Below, piece after piece: positions 53,713 to 62,402 of a stretch of DNA of 62,402 nucleotides (its first letter is position 1; every line of letters begins with the position of its first letter). The notes under the pieces were generated by a model that was not told where the DNA came from, made no database searches, and saw only the letters and a list, made by a program, of their open reading frames with translations. Position numbers and translations under genes: made by a program. The stretch is from Mycobacterium colombiense (GTDB lineage: Bacteria; Actinomycetota; Actinomycetes; Mycobacteriales; Mycobacteriaceae), in assembly GCF_001672755.1 (NCBI RefSeq), contig NZ_LZKI01000131.1, positions 1 through 62,402 of the forward strand. Direction: 5' to 3'.

Positions 53713-55725
53713 CTACGTGCGGTCGCCGAGATTGCGGTTCCATTCCAGCCAGCCCACACCGCTGCGCCCGTCGGCCGTGCTGATCGTGGCCCAGACCCGG
53801 GGGAACTGGCTGACCCGCCCGTCCGTCGCGACGAGCCGGACCGGCGCCTGACCGCGCACGTTCACGTCCGCGGTGATCTCCGCCGGCGCGAGCCGCAAAG
53901 TCGCATCGAGCGGTAAACCGTTGTCGGCGAACGATTCTCGCGAGTCAACGTTCTGCAGCTCGGTGACCTTGCCGTCGGCGCCCTGTTCGTAGCCGATGCT
54001 GAACGCGGGTGCCCCGGGAATGCGGATGTTCACGCCGTGCAGGTGGGTGCCGTCGTCCAGGTGCAGCGCGCTCCAGATCCAGTCCATGCCCCACCAATCG
54101 CGCACGCCCCACGAGTGATCACGCTGCCCGGGAACGGATTCCAGACGGTAGCCCTTGTCGTCGATCGTGACGGTGCCCGACACGGTGCACGGAATTTCGT
54201 AGCGCGTCGTCAGCCCGTACTTGTACGGCGTGCCGTCGGTGGCCCACACCAGGTTCAGGACCATCTCGACCGGCGTTCCAGGCTCCCCGCGCAACAACGC
54301 GGACGGATCGGCGTAGGCCTGGCCCCGCGCCCGCACGTCGACGCGGTAGCTCTGCAGCGGCACCTCGGCGGAATGGCCGAGCTCGAAGTCCTCGGTGCGC
54401 ACCGCCCACGGGTCCGACGGCAGCGGCACCTGCGCGTCGACGGCGACGGTGGGCATGTCGGGGCCGCACAACAGGACGTGCACCCAGGCGGTCTGCTCGT
54501 TGGCCACCCGGCCCAGGCGGAACCAGCCGCCCAAACCCTGTGCCGCGTCGGCGAAGTCGGCGTACCAGCTCTCGCTCCACAGCGGTTCGGCGGTGGCATC
54601 GTGGGCGAGTTCGTCCTCGTCCGACGGCCGCAACGGCTCGGGCGCGACCGGTGCGGGCAGGGTCGACAGCGCGTCCGTGTCGAGCACATGGTCGCAGTGC
54701 CGTTGCAGCATCGTCATGAACATCCGGTCGCCGCGGTCGGTGCGCTCGACCAGCATGGACGAGACGATCGCCATCATCACCCCGAAGAAGCTCTGCCGGC
54801 GCACCCCGCCGGCGACATCGGCCAGCGTGAGCGGTGCCTGCGGACCCAGCGCCTCGTGGTAGGCACGCAGCAGCGCGCCGTAGTGCTGCCGGCGGTCCTC
54901 GGTGGGCAACGCGCAACCGAGGAAGTAGGCCAGGTCGGTCAGTGGCGGACCCCAGGACACGGTCTGCCAATCGACCACCGTCAGCGCGCGATCGGCGCCG
55001 TCGATACCGAACAGCATGTTGTCCAGGCGGTAGTCGCCGTGCACCAGGCCCTGGAGGCGGCGGCGCTCGGGCTCCTCCCCTTCCTGGGCCAGGTAGCCGT
55101 CGAACGTGGCCACCAGGCGTTCGCACACCACGCGGTGCTCCGGCGCGATCTGGTCGCCGTAGCGGTCGACGAAGCCGGCGTACAGCGGGGTGATCACGGC
55201 CTGGTTCAGCGGAGGCTCACGGTTGAGCCACGGCGCCTCGGCCAGCGAGGCGTCGCCGAGCAGGGGCCCGTGCAGCCGGCCCAATTCGTCCGCCCCCAGG
55301 CGGGCCTGTTCGACTGTGGCGCCGGCGATTTCATCGCCGACGACGGCCGGCCCGGCATCACCCAGTAGCAGGTCGAACACGCCCGTCGAGGTGTCGACCG
55401 CCGCGTGGTAGCAGGGCGCGATGGGCCCACCCAGCCGCGGCGCGATGTCGCCGTAGAAGCGCACCTCCCGCTCGTAGAGCCCTAGCGCCAGCCCCGTCTG
55501 CCGACTGATCGGGTCGGTGGCCGCGACCTTCAGCACCACCGACTCGGGTCCCTCCGAGGGCCCCTCGGCATAGCTCAGCCGGACTCGGTAGCACTCGCTC
55601 ATCTGACCGGTACCGATGCGTTCCACCGAGAAGTCGGCGATGGGTCCGGTGCCGATGACCGCGGCCAGCCAGGAGGCGGTGAGGTCACTCGGTCGTTCGA
55701 TGACTTGCTCGGTCTCGGCATGCAT
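53713..55725 (-). CDS. phosphotransferase (APH fold) fused to a lipocalin-like domain
   Basis: A 670-residue two-part protein. Residues ~25-330 are an aminoglycoside-phosphotransferase-fold kinase: the catalytic loop HGDYRLDNML (~228) and the metal-binding DWQ in VVDWQTVSWGPPLTDLAYF. Residues ~370-670 form a beta-rich domain with the VPGQRDHSWGVRDWWGMDWIWSALHLDDGTHLHGVNIR signature of AttH/DUF7064-type lipocalin-like proteins. The substrate is probably hydrophobic, such as a steroid or polyketide; this is inferred from the second domain. It lies upstream of gntK and after lipT. Confidence 0.8.
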   Translation of the reverse strand: MHAETEQVIERPSDLTASWLAAVIGTGPIADFSVERIGTGQMSECYRVRLSYAEGPSEGPESVVLKVAATDPISRQTGLALGLYEREVRFYGDIAPRLGGPIAPCYHAAVDTSTGVFDLLLGDAGPAVVGDEIAGATVEQARLGADELGRLHGPLLGDASLAEAPWLNREPPLNQAVITPLYAGFVDRYGDQIAPEHRVVCERLVATFDGYLAQEGEEPERRRLQGLVHGDYRLDNMLFGIDGADRALTVVDWQTVSWGPPLTDLAYFLGCALPTEDRRQHYGALLRAYHEALGPQAPLTLADVAGGVRRQSFFGVMMAIVSSMLVERTDRGDRMFMTMLQRHCDHVLDTDALSTLPAPVAPEPLRPSDEDELAHDATAEPLWSESWYADFADAAQGLGGWFRLGRVANEQTAWVHVLLCGPDMPTVAVDAQVPLPSDPWAVRTEDFELGHSAEVPLQSYRVDVRARGQAYADPSALLRGEPGTPVEMVLNLVWATDGTPYKYGLTTRYEIPCTVSGTVTIDDKGYRLESVPGQRDHSWGVRDWWGMDWIWSALHLDDGTHLHGVNIRIPGAPAFSIGYEQGADGKVTELQNVDSRESFADNGLPLDATLRLAPAEITADVNVRGQAPVRLVATDGRVSQFPRVWATISTADGRSGVGWLEWNRNLGDRT

Positions 55726-55743
55726 GAGGGTTAGCGTGCCAGG

Positions 55744-57261
55744 TCAACGCGCCAGTGAGAAGCCGTCCCATGCCATTCGGCGATGCGGATGCGGATCGAA
55801 CTCGACGCGGGACTTGCGGTCGAAGACCATCACGGCCCGCTCGCCGGCGGTGTAGAGGGGCCAGTCCTTCCCCGGCACGCCGGTGCGGCTGAAGTCCCGC
55901 CAGCGCCGCTGCACCTGATTGCTCACCCGCAACGCGGCCCGCTGATCCGCAGCCGCGGTCAACAACGCGCCGAATCTGGTGCGGTAGACGTCGAAGACCG
56001 CGAGCAACTCGGTGGCATGGGTGGCTCCGAAACCGGACCAGCGCAGTGTGCGCGGTGCGTAGTCGTAGCGGTAGAGGTACGTCGGCGCGTGCGTGCCGTG
56101 GGCCTCCGCGATCTGCCAGGCCGCCGACGCGAACGCGAAGTCACCGCCGAGCTGGATGCATGCCGCCCGCTCGGGGTAGTCGGGATACGCGGCGGTAATG
56201 CGTTCGCGGATAGCGGGTTCCGCCTCGGCGAGCAGCTCCTCGACCATCGTCTCGTTGGTCGGCAACATCGCCAGGAATCGGGTGAACAACCGTCCCTCCT
56301 CGGCGTTCGTGCCCACGATCAGCGGGACCCGGTGGGCCTCGCCGCGCCGCATCGCCTCCACCGGATCCAGCGGCAGGATGTCGTCACCGAAGACGGGGCC
56401 GATCGGGAAGGCGCCTAGCCTGTTCCGCATGCCCTCGTCGATCAATTGATGCTGGGTTTCCACCAGTTGGGCGGCGGACACCGACATCAGCGCGTTGGCC
56501 GCGTCCTGCCTTCGCACCCCGAGCAGGTTGGCGAAGCGGTTGGCGAACTCCGCGGCAACCTCTTGCGACCGCACCAGTCCCGAGGCCGGACTCTCCGAGA
56601 TCGCCCTGGCAAACAGGCCTTTGGCGGCGGGCACCGCCAGCAGTGAGGCGGTGATGCACGCGCCGGCGCTCTCGCCGAAGATGGTGACGTTGTCCGGGTC
56701 ACCGCCGAATCCCGCGATGTTGTCGCGAATCCACTGCAGCGCCAGCACCAGGTCGCGCAGGTAAAGGTTGCTGTCGATGGTGATGTCCGGCGTCGACAGG
56801 GACGAGAAGTCAACGCACCCCAGCGCGCCCAGCCGGTAGTTCACCGAGACGTAGACACATCCCCGACGTGCCAGGGCAGCGCCGTCGTACAGCGGCGTAG
56901 CCGAGCTGCCCAGGAAATAGCCGCCGCCGTGGATGAACACCATGACGGGCAGTGGACCCTCGACCGCACCCTCGGGTGCCACGACGTTCAGGGTGAGGCA
57001 GTCCTCGCTCATCGGCTGGTAGCGGCCTCCCAAACCCGACATGCCGAGCAGGGTGTAGCGGCGCTGCTGGGGGGCGCAGTTGCCGAAGCCATGGCAGTGC
57101 CGGACACCCGACCACGGCTGGGCCGGCTGCGGCGCCCGGAAGCGCAGGTTTCCCACCGGTGGACGGGCGTACGGGATCGACCGCCACCGAGTGACCCCGT
57201 CGCGGGTGAAGCCTTCGACGGTGCCGATGGCCGTGCGTGCGCGGACAGTGCGCTGGTGCAT
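55744..57261 (-). CDS. lipT: type B carboxylesterase, LipT
   Basis: A 505-residue carboxylesterase. The oxyanion motif FIHGGGYFLG is at ~residues 108-117, the nucleophile elbow FGESAGACITASLL at ~195, and the catalytic His in FGATHATEL at ~410. Gene order next to an lppI-like gene, and length, fit M. tuberculosis Rv2045c (LipT). It hydrolyses ester substrates of unknown identity. Eighteen bases separate it from the downstream kinase-fusion gene, so these may share a transcript. Confidence 0.88.
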   Translation of the reverse strand: MHQRTVRARTAIGTVEGFTRDGVTRWRSIPYARPPVGNLRFRAPQPAQPWSGVRHCHGFGNCAPQQRRYTLLGMSGLGGRYQPMSEDCLTLNVVAPEGAVEGPLPVMVFIHGGGYFLGSSATPLYDGAALARRGCVYVSVNYRLGALGCVDFSSLSTPDITIDSNLYLRDLVLALQWIRDNIAGFGGDPDNVTIFGESAGACITASLLAVPAAKGLFARAISESPASGLVRSQEVAAEFANRFANLLGVRRQDAANALMSVSAAQLVETQHQLIDEGMRNRLGAFPIGPVFGDDILPLDPVEAMRRGEAHRVPLIVGTNAEEGRLFTRFLAMLPTNETMVEELLAEAEPAIRERITAAYPDYPERAACIQLGGDFAFASAAWQIAEAHGTHAPTYLYRYDYAPRTLRWSGFGATHATELLAVFDVYRTRFGALLTAAADQRAALRVSNQVQRRWRDFSRTGVPGKDWPLYTAGERAVMVFDRKSRVEFDPHPHRRMAWDGFSLAR

Positions 57262-57340
57262 AACCCGACGGTAACCGACATGACGGTCGTAACGCGCGCG
57301 CAGCGCCTTAATTGCCCGGCGCGGCGGTTAGCCTGACTGA

Positions 57341-58015
57341 ATGCGGATAGCTGCGGTGATCGCTGCGTCATTACTGGTGGCAGGGTGCTCACACACCACG
57401 GGCGGCCATTCCGAGCCCACCGGAAGCACCACCCAGGCATCGACCGGCGCCGGCGTGCCGGGAAGCAGAACACCGGGACCAGCCGCCGCACCGGCCGCGG
57501 GAGCGGCGATCTCCGACGTCATCGCCTGGATCGAGGCCGGTCACCAGGCCGATCCGGGCCGCTTTCACACGGCCACGCGCGACGGGGTGGCCACGCCACT
57601 GGGCGCCGACATCGCACTGACGGCGATGACGGGCAAGGTCTCCTGCATGACCGACGCCAAACACACCGGCGGCGCGCTGGCCTGCCTGGTGAGTCTGACC
57701 AACCCGCCGCCGGCGCCCGCGACGGCCTACGGCCAGTGGCAAGGCGGCTGGATCGGCTTCGACGGGGTGAGCCTGCAGGTGGGATCCGCCCGGGCCGATC
57801 CCGGTCCGTTCATCAACGGCAACGGACCGCAACTGGCGAACGGCGATTCGCTGTCGTTCGGTGACGACCGTTGCCGCGCCGACCAGTCCGGTCTGTATTG
57901 CGTCAATTACGCGCACCAGTCGGCGGCCAAATTCAGCCCGGCCGGCATCGAGCCGTTCGGCTGCCTGAAGCCGGCGCCACCACCGGACGGTGTCGGCACG
58001 GCGTTCAGTTGCTGA
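57341..58015 (+). CDS. lppI: lipoprotein, LppI-like
   Basis: A 224-residue lipoprotein: signal peptide with lipobox LVAGC (Cys ~16), a Pro/Ala/Thr-rich linker, and a Cys-containing secreted domain (~50-224) with paired Cys in VSCMTD..LACLV and DRCRAD..LYCVN. The divergent position opposite lipT matches lppI (Rv2046) of M. tuberculosis. Function unknown. Its 3' end overlaps the convergent SDR gene by 11 bases. Confidence 0.75.
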   Translation: MRIAAVIAASLLVAGCSHTTGGHSEPTGSTTQASTGAGVPGSRTPGPAAAPAAGAAISDVIAWIEAGHQADPGRFHTATRDGVATPLGADIALTAMTGKVSCMTDAKHTGGALACLVSLTNPPPAPATAYGQWQGGWIGFDGVSLQVGSARADPGPFINGNGPQLANGDSLSFGDDRCRADQSGLYCVNYAHQSAAKFSPAGIEPFGCLKPAPPPDGVGTAFSC

Positions 58016-58973
58016 GGCCGGCCATGATGGTCGCGAAAAGCTCGCTCATCTCGTCGGCGGTTCCGCCCGGCACCGTGTAGCCGGTTTCGTCGCGGATTTC
58101 CGCGAGGTGGTCGCGCACGTCCTCGATGGACAACCCGGGACGGTAGAAGCCCTTTGTCCTGCCGATGAAGAACCGCGAAACATGGCCTGCGCCAACGGTG
58201 TAGATCTCCCCCGACACCGGACAGTCACGATGGGTCAGGAAGGCGGCCACCGGCGCCACCAGCGCCGGATCGAGCTTTTGAAGATATTGGCCCACAAGGT
58301 CGTCCAGCACCGCCTGTGCGGCGGGATCGTCCGGCTGCGCGGCGCCATCCACCGAGTGCGCCAGCATCCGGGTGTAGGCGATCGGGGCGATCGCATTGAC
58401 CTTGATGTTGTGGTCGGCGCCTTCGGCGGCCAGCACGCGGGTCAGGCCGATCAACCCGGTCTTGGCCGACCCGTAGTTGCTCATTCGGGCCGCCCCGAGT
58501 ATCCCTGCGGCCGAGCAGGTATGGAGGATGCGGCCATATCCCTGCCCGCGCATGACTTTCCAGGCCGGCCTCGTGACGTAGAACGCGCCCTTGAGATGCA
58601 CGTCCAGCAGCGGCTCGAACCGTTCGGCGGTCATGTCCTCGAACGGCGCGTCGCCGACGATGCCGGCGTTGTTGATCACGATGTCGACGCGTCCCCAGGC
58701 GTTCAGCGCGGTGTCGATGATCGCCTGTCCGCCTTCGGGACTGGTGACGCTGTGACCGTCCGCTACGGCGTCGCCGCCCAGGTCGCGGATCTCTGCGGCC
58801 GCGGTGTCGGCGGCCCGGCTGTCGGTGCCGGCTCCGGTCACCGAGCCACCCAAGTCGTTGACCACGACGCGCGCGCCACGGGACGCCAGCAGCAGCGCGT
58901 ACTGCTTGCCCAGCCCGCCACCGGCGCCGGTGATGACGGCGACCTGGTCGTCAAACCTCAGCTCGCCACTCAC
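58005..58973 (-). CDS. short-chain dehydrogenase/reductase
   Basis: A 322-residue SDR of the multifunctional-enzyme-like group. NAD(P) binding TGAGGGLGK (residues ~13-21), NNAGIVGD, the catalytic Ser region CSAAG, and Tyr/Lys in YGSAKTG are present. A ~60-residue C-terminal extension follows the Rossmann fold. Likely substrates are 3-hydroxyacyl-CoA or hydroxysteroids. The GTG start overlaps the P450 stop by four bases, so the P450 and SDR are coupled. Confidence 0.9.
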   Translation of the reverse strand: MSGELRFDDQVAVITGAGGGLGKQYALLLASRGARVVVNDLGGSVTGAGTDSRAADTAAAEIRDLGGDAVADGHSVTSPEGGQAIIDTALNAWGRVDIVINNAGIVGDAPFEDMTAERFEPLLDVHLKGAFYVTRPAWKVMRGQGYGRILHTCSAAGILGAARMSNYGSAKTGLIGLTRVLAAEGADHNIKVNAIAPIAYTRMLAHSVDGAAQPDDPAAQAVLDDLVGQYLQKLDPALVAPVAAFLTHRDCPVSGEIYTVGAGHVSRFFIGRTKGFYRPGLSIEDVRDHLAEIRDETGYTVPGGTADEMSELFATIMAGLSN

Positions 58974-60184
58974 CAGCTCACCGGAAGTTCTTTCATGCCA
59001 TAGATGTTGGCGTCTTTGAACCTCAGCTGCTCCGGCGGCACCGCCAGTCTGAGCCCGGGCAGGCGGCGCGCCAGCGTGGCAAACGCGACCTGCATTTCGA
59101 CGCGGGCCAGGTTCGCGCCGATGCATTGATGCACGCCGTAGCCGAAGCCCAAGTGCCCGCGGGTGTTTCGGTCGACATCGAACGATTCGGGATTGTCGAC
59201 GAACTCGACGTCCCAGTTCCCGGCGAGCAGGCTCATCAACACGTACTCCCCCGCGCGAATCAGCTGGCCACCGATCATCAGGTCTTCGGTCGCGATGCGG
59301 TCCACCTGGCTGTGCACGATGCTGAGGTAGCGCATGAGTTCTTCGACGATGTTGGCGATGACGGCCGGGTCGTCGCTTTGCCCGAGTCGCTCGAACACCT
59401 CGGGATGTTCCAGCAGCGCAACCGTTCCCAGCGAGATCATGTTGGCGGTGGTTTCGTGACCGGCCTGCATCATGATCACGCTGTTCATCGCCGTGGTGGC
59501 GTGGTCGAGTTGGCCCGTCGCCACGTATTCGGTGACCAGCCGGCTGATCAGGTCGTCCCGGGGTTCGCGCGCCTTGCGCTCCACCAGTTCCTGGATGTAG
59601 GCGTACATGGCCCCGAACGCCAGTCCCCTTTCCTCGTCGGTGGATTTCTGGTCGAGCCCCTTGGTTGTGTTGAACTGGAAGAGTTCGAGGTCTTCGGGCG
59701 GCACCCCCAGCAGCAGCGCGATCACCATCGACGGGACCGGCAGGGCGAATTCACGCACCAGGTCGGCCGGGGCGCCATTGTTGACCATCTGGCCGAGATA
59801 GTGGTCGACCCATTCCTGAATAAGCGGTCGCATCGATTCGCAACGCCGGAAGGTGAAGTTGCTCGTCATCATGCGCCGCAACCGATGGTGCTCGGGATCG
59901 TCGGTCCGCGCGAACATCACCGGGACCTTGTTCTCCTCGTCCTTCGGCATGATCGAGTCCGGAATTGTCTTCGCGGACAAGCGCGGATCGACCAGCGCCG
60001 CCCTGATGTCCTGGTAGCGGCTGACCACCCAGACCGGGTTGCCCTGGAACATCGCCTTTCGGAGTCCGGGTTGTTCCCGCCAGTCCCCGAATTCGGACGG
60101 GGGCGTGAGCGGGCAGCGTGCGGGCCGCGGTAAGGGCAGCACGGGGAGATCAGCGTCCGAGCGGACTTCGGAAGTTGTTGACAT
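58970..60184 (-). CDS. cytochrome P450
   Basis: A 404-residue P450. Heme-binding FGYGVHQCIGANLAR (residues ~345-359) includes the Cys ligand; the I-helix AGHETTAN activates oxygen; EELMRY carries the ExxR-region acid. The N-terminus is soluble, so electron donors are probably a ferredoxin system, not encoded here. Its coupling to an SDR suggests hydroxylation followed by oxidation of the new alcohol. ATG follows AGGAAA. Confidence 0.92.
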   Translation of the reverse strand: MSTTSEVRSDADLPVLPLPRPARCPLTPPSEFGDWREQPGLRKAMFQGNPVWVVSRYQDIRAALVDPRLSAKTIPDSIMPKDEENKVPVMFARTDDPEHHRLRRMMTSNFTFRRCESMRPLIQEWVDHYLGQMVNNGAPADLVREFALPVPSMVIALLLGVPPEDLELFQFNTTKGLDQKSTDEERGLAFGAMYAYIQELVERKAREPRDDLISRLVTEYVATGQLDHATTAMNSVIMMQAGHETTANMISLGTVALLEHPEVFERLGQSDDPAVIANIVEELMRYLSIVHSQVDRIATEDLMIGGQLIRAGEYVLMSLLAGNWDVEFVDNPESFDVDRNTRGHLGFGYGVHQCIGANLARVEMQVAFATLARRLPGLRLAVPPEQLRFKDANIYGMKELPVSW

Positions 60185-60276
60185 GAACCGCGTTTCCTAT
60201 TAAGTGTCAGATGCCTGCCAGTTATAGACTGTAAAGCCAGGCTAGTTGTCAGTCAACCGTCAGATAGGCTGTCACC
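60185..60276. promoter_or_regulatory. divergent promoter region with GTCAG repeats
   Basis: This 92-base region between the P450 and tetR genes has two GTCAGAT (60206 and 60259) and another GTCAG at 60248, plus inverted TTGACTGAC elements. It is a probable operator region for the TetR protein. Confidence 0.45.
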
Positions 60277-60906
60277 ATGACCGCGGTTGAGGACCGGCCG
60301 TTGCGGGCCGACGCCGCGCGCAATGTCGAGCGCATCCTGCGCGCGGCGCGCGAGGTCTATGCCGAGCTGGGACCCGATGCGCCGGTGGAGGCCGTCGCGC
60401 GGCGCGCGGGTGTCGGCGAGCGAACCCTCTACCGCAGGTTTCCGGCGAAGGCCGACCTCGTCCTTGCCGCTCTGGAGCAGAGCATCGCCGAGGACCTGAC
60501 GCCGGTGATCGACCGTGCCCGCTTGGCGAAGGATCCGCTGCGCGGTCTGACTCAACTGATCGAAGCCGCGATATCGCTGGGCGCCCGCGAACACCACCTG
60601 CTGACCGCCGCACGCAGGGCCGGCTCGCTCACGTCCGACATCTCGGTTTCGCTCAATGCTGCGCTCGGCGAGCTCGCCCGCGAAGGACAGCGAGTCGGCA
60701 GCATTCGCGCCGACCTGGTCACTGACGACCTGCCCCGCCTGGTCGCGATGCTCTTCGGCGTGCTGTCGACCATGGATGCGGGCAGCGACGGCTGGCGACG
60801 CTATGTCGCCCTCGTGGTCGACGCGATCTCGGTCAACGACCGTCAGCCGCTACCTCCGGCCGCCGCCTTGCGCTACGAGGTGCAGCCGGACAGCTGGCCC
60901 TTGTAA
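60277..60906 (+). CDS. TetR-family regulator of the P450-SDR operon
   Basis: A 209-residue TetR protein with DNA-binding helices at residues ~12-60 (PVEAVARRAGVGERTLYRRFPAKADLV). Divergent placement suggests it represses the P450-SDR operon. Ligand unknown. ATG at 60277 lacks a ribosome site, consistent with leaderless translation. Confidence 0.88.
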   Translation: MTAVEDRPLRADAARNVERILRAAREVYAELGPDAPVEAVARRAGVGERTLYRRFPAKADLVLAALEQSIAEDLTPVIDRARLAKDPLRGLTQLIEAAISLGAREHHLLTAARRAGSLTSDISVSLNAALGELAREGQRVGSIRADLVTDDLPRLVAMLFGVLSTMDAGSDGWRRYVALVVDAISVNDRQPLPPAAALRYEVQPDSWPL

Positions 60907-60917
60907 CGAGCGGCGGC

Positions 60918-61553
60918 TCAGCTGGCCGGCAAGCCCGCCTTGACCGCGGCCTCTTGCTTACGGGCGAGATCGAGCATGGTGTCGGCCGGCGTGGGATTGC
61001 CGATGACACAGTCGGACTCCAGGTCGACCATGGCCCTGCCCTCGACGAACACCGCCTCGGAGATCTCCATCGGGTTGGCCGGATCGGTTCCCTGCCCGAT
61101 CACCATGAACCCGTTGGTGCCGACGTCGATGGGTTGCTGCTGCCCATTGACCTTCTTGCCGACGACGTCGCGCATGTTCGACGCGGTCTGAGTGGCCGTG
61201 GCCGCATCGGGGAATACCGCGATCGTGTCGATGATGGTGCGCTTGCCGTCGGGGTTCTTGAAAACCTGTCCCACGCCGGTGATACCGCTGGGATTCTGGG
61301 TCGGCGGCCCGTCGACGGTGGCGTTGGGGCCGACGTCGCTGGGCTTGATCAGCAGATTGCTGTAGTCCGCCGGCGCCCCCGGTGACGCGGGAGCCGCGCT
61401 GGTCGGGGAGCCCGACGAGGCGGCCGAACCGGACGACGAGGCCGAACCCGATGACGCCGTGGGACTCTTGTCCCCGCCGCAGCCCACCACCGTCGTGCCG
61501 ATCAACAACGCGGTGGCCGTCAAGCCGAGCGCGGACATCCGGACCGTATTCAT
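60918..61553 (-). CDS. mycobacterial lipoprotein of unknown function
   Basis: A 211-residue lipoprotein: signal peptide ending in a VVGC lipobox (Cys ~25), a Ser/Ala-rich low-complexity linker (~30-60), and a secreted alpha/beta domain (~65-211) with LLIKPSDVGPNATVDG and RTIIDTIAVFPDAATATQTASNM. It resembles PknH sensor-like/LpqN-type secreted domains but I cannot name it. ATG has AAGGAGAG at good spacing. Confidence 0.75.
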   Translation of the reverse strand: MNTVRMSALGLTATALLIGTTVVGCGGDKSPTASSGSASSSGSAASSGSPTSAAPASPGAPADYSNLLIKPSDVGPNATVDGPPTQNPSGITGVGQVFKNPDGKRTIIDTIAVFPDAATATQTASNMRDVVGKKVNGQQQPIDVGTNGFMVIGQGTDPANPMEISEAVFVEGRAMVDLESDCVIGNPTPADTMLDLARKQEAAVKAGLPAS

Positions 61554-61692
61554 AAGGCTCTCCTTCGAGAAGTCAGCTCTTTTGTATCCGTTACCGCGCG
61601 CGCCGGGGCGCGAACACGCGAAATTCGGCCGCCAGACGAATGCCCATCCAACAGCTCAGCCTATGGGCTTGATGCGATCTCAGTAAGGGCGG

Positions 61693-62257
61693 CTAGCGCT
61701 CTTTCCACATCACGCCGCGCATGGTCGCCGAGAGCGGAATGTCCTCGACACCGATGAGCCCCTGGGGCGCGCGGCACACCCAATCGATAGCGTTCACGAC
61801 GCGACCGGCCGTCGAAATGCAACCGGCATCAGTGGAATCGAACAGCGGATGGGAAACGTGGGTGTTGATTTCGACCCGCGGCTCGCCCTGCACGACGACA
61901 CGATGCACCCCGGTATGACCCTCGGGCGGGAATTCCCAGTCGGGTGCCGCGGCCTGGGTGAGCCTGGTGACGTGCTCGAGGGTGATGACGGGTTCGCCGC
62001 CGCGGACGCCCTCGGTGGCGAACCGGACCGCGGCCATCCGCCCCGGCTGCACCGTCATCATCGTGCAGTCGATGCGCTCAGGCGTGTACCAAGGTTCGAC
62101 GCGCTGACGCACCTCGTCGAGCTCGATGCCCAGGTTGTCCGCCAGGCTGCGGACCTGACCGCCCCACATCGACACGATGACTCCGGGCAAAAACATCATC
62201 GGCGAGTCGTCGTCCGGAGCGGACCCGAAACCCATTGCGGCACCGGTGAACTCGGCG
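61693..62257 (-). CDS. NAD(P)H-dependent amine dehydrogenase-like protein, 5' part lost
   Basis: The C-terminal ~187 residues of a dihydrodipicolinate-reductase-like/diaminopentanoate-dehydrogenase-like protein: FTGAAMGFGSAPDDDSP at the fold-back, HVTRLTQAAAPDW in the middle, and VNAIDWVCRAPQGLIGVEDIPL at the end. Upstream of 62257 the minus strand reads into a reversed loop and its frame meets stops. The genuine continuation (ITVQEIFDYGNYDDAEFTG) is visible on the plus strand at 62290-62340, inverted by the fold-back. Confidence 0.75.
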
Positions 62258-62402
62258 GTGAGCCTGACCACCCGGGTCTCTTCGATCACCGTGCAGGAGA
62301 TCTTCGACTACGGGAATTACGATGACGCCGAGTTCACCGGTGCCGCAATGGGTTTCGGGTCCGCTCCGGACGACGACTCGCCGATGATGTTTTTGCCCGG
62401 AG
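62181..62402. repeat. 77-nt fold-back inverted repeat at right end
   Basis: Bases 62181-62257 are the exact reverse complement of 62326-62402, with a 68-nt loop (62258-62325). The arms hold part of the dehydrogenase gene. Arm length equals that at the left end although the sequences are unrelated. Confidence 0.97.

Overview
The window is high-GC actinobacterial DNA from a Mycobacterium, probably a slow-growing non-tuberculous species. The support is lineage-specific gene content: an MmpS/MmpL pair, a 13E12-type HNH protein, a DUF1942 (MPT63-like) secreted protein, DUF3349 and DUF3097 proteins, tandem-domain universal stress proteins with DosR-type boxes, and a pncA locus whose gene order matches the M. 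tuberculosis Rv2038c-Rv2046 block. Both window ends are exact 77-nt fold-back inverted repeats, so the window looks like one complete short-read contig with artefactual termini. The outermost ~260 and ~220 bases should not be read as native arrangement.

Layout. 0-6 kb: cell-surface and secreted proteins (CBM2 fragment, LGFP lipoprotein, 13E12 protein, DUF1942, Tat-exported DUF1906, GMC oxidoreductase), with duplicated gene debris at 2975-3184. 6-8.5 kb: small genes and a sparse region carrying three copies of a palindromic repeat. 8.5-13.6 kb: TesB-like thioesterase and CobW GTPase divergent from TetR, an enoyl-CoA hydratase family protein and an HSL-type esterase. 13-17.2 kb: TetR-mmpS-mmpL export locus. 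17.2-26 kb: FabG3, an F420-type oxidoreductase, a DosR-box universal stress protein, a SpoIIAA-like protein, a FadE/hotdog pair, and a thioesterase/SnoaL/epimerase run. 26-33.8 kb: aldo/keto reductase, membrane acyltransferase, PNPOx-like protein, and a TetR-controlled three-gene ring-oxidation operon (VOC dioxygenase-like, FAH-family, FAD monooxygenase). 33.8-38.2 kb: a second DosR-box stress protein and a tightly coupled operon osmC - acyl-CoA dehydrogenase-like - ECF sigma - zinc anti-sigma - formate/nitrite transporter. 38.3-42.5 kb: efeUOB iron uptake under an IdeR-like box. 43.9-58 kb: the pncA block with a sugar ABC importer, lipT and lppI, interrupted by an ECF41-like sigma/DoxX pair, and followed by a DoxX protein with a lysine-rich tail, a zeta-like/ParD-like toxin-antitoxin pair, gluconokinase and a kinase-fold fusion protein. 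58-62 kb: a P450-SDR operon divergent from TetR, a lipoprotein, and a truncated dehydrogenase.

The genes fit an organism devoted to lipid, sterol and aromatic catabolism, with local repressors (five TetR genes, most with a visible palindrome nearby), hypoxia-responsive stress genes, iron import and lipid export. The least familiar unit is the five-gene operon at 34.7-38.2 kb, which places a redox or zinc-sensing sigma switch directly upstream of an anion channel. Functions rest on motifs and remembered family features; no database search was possible.
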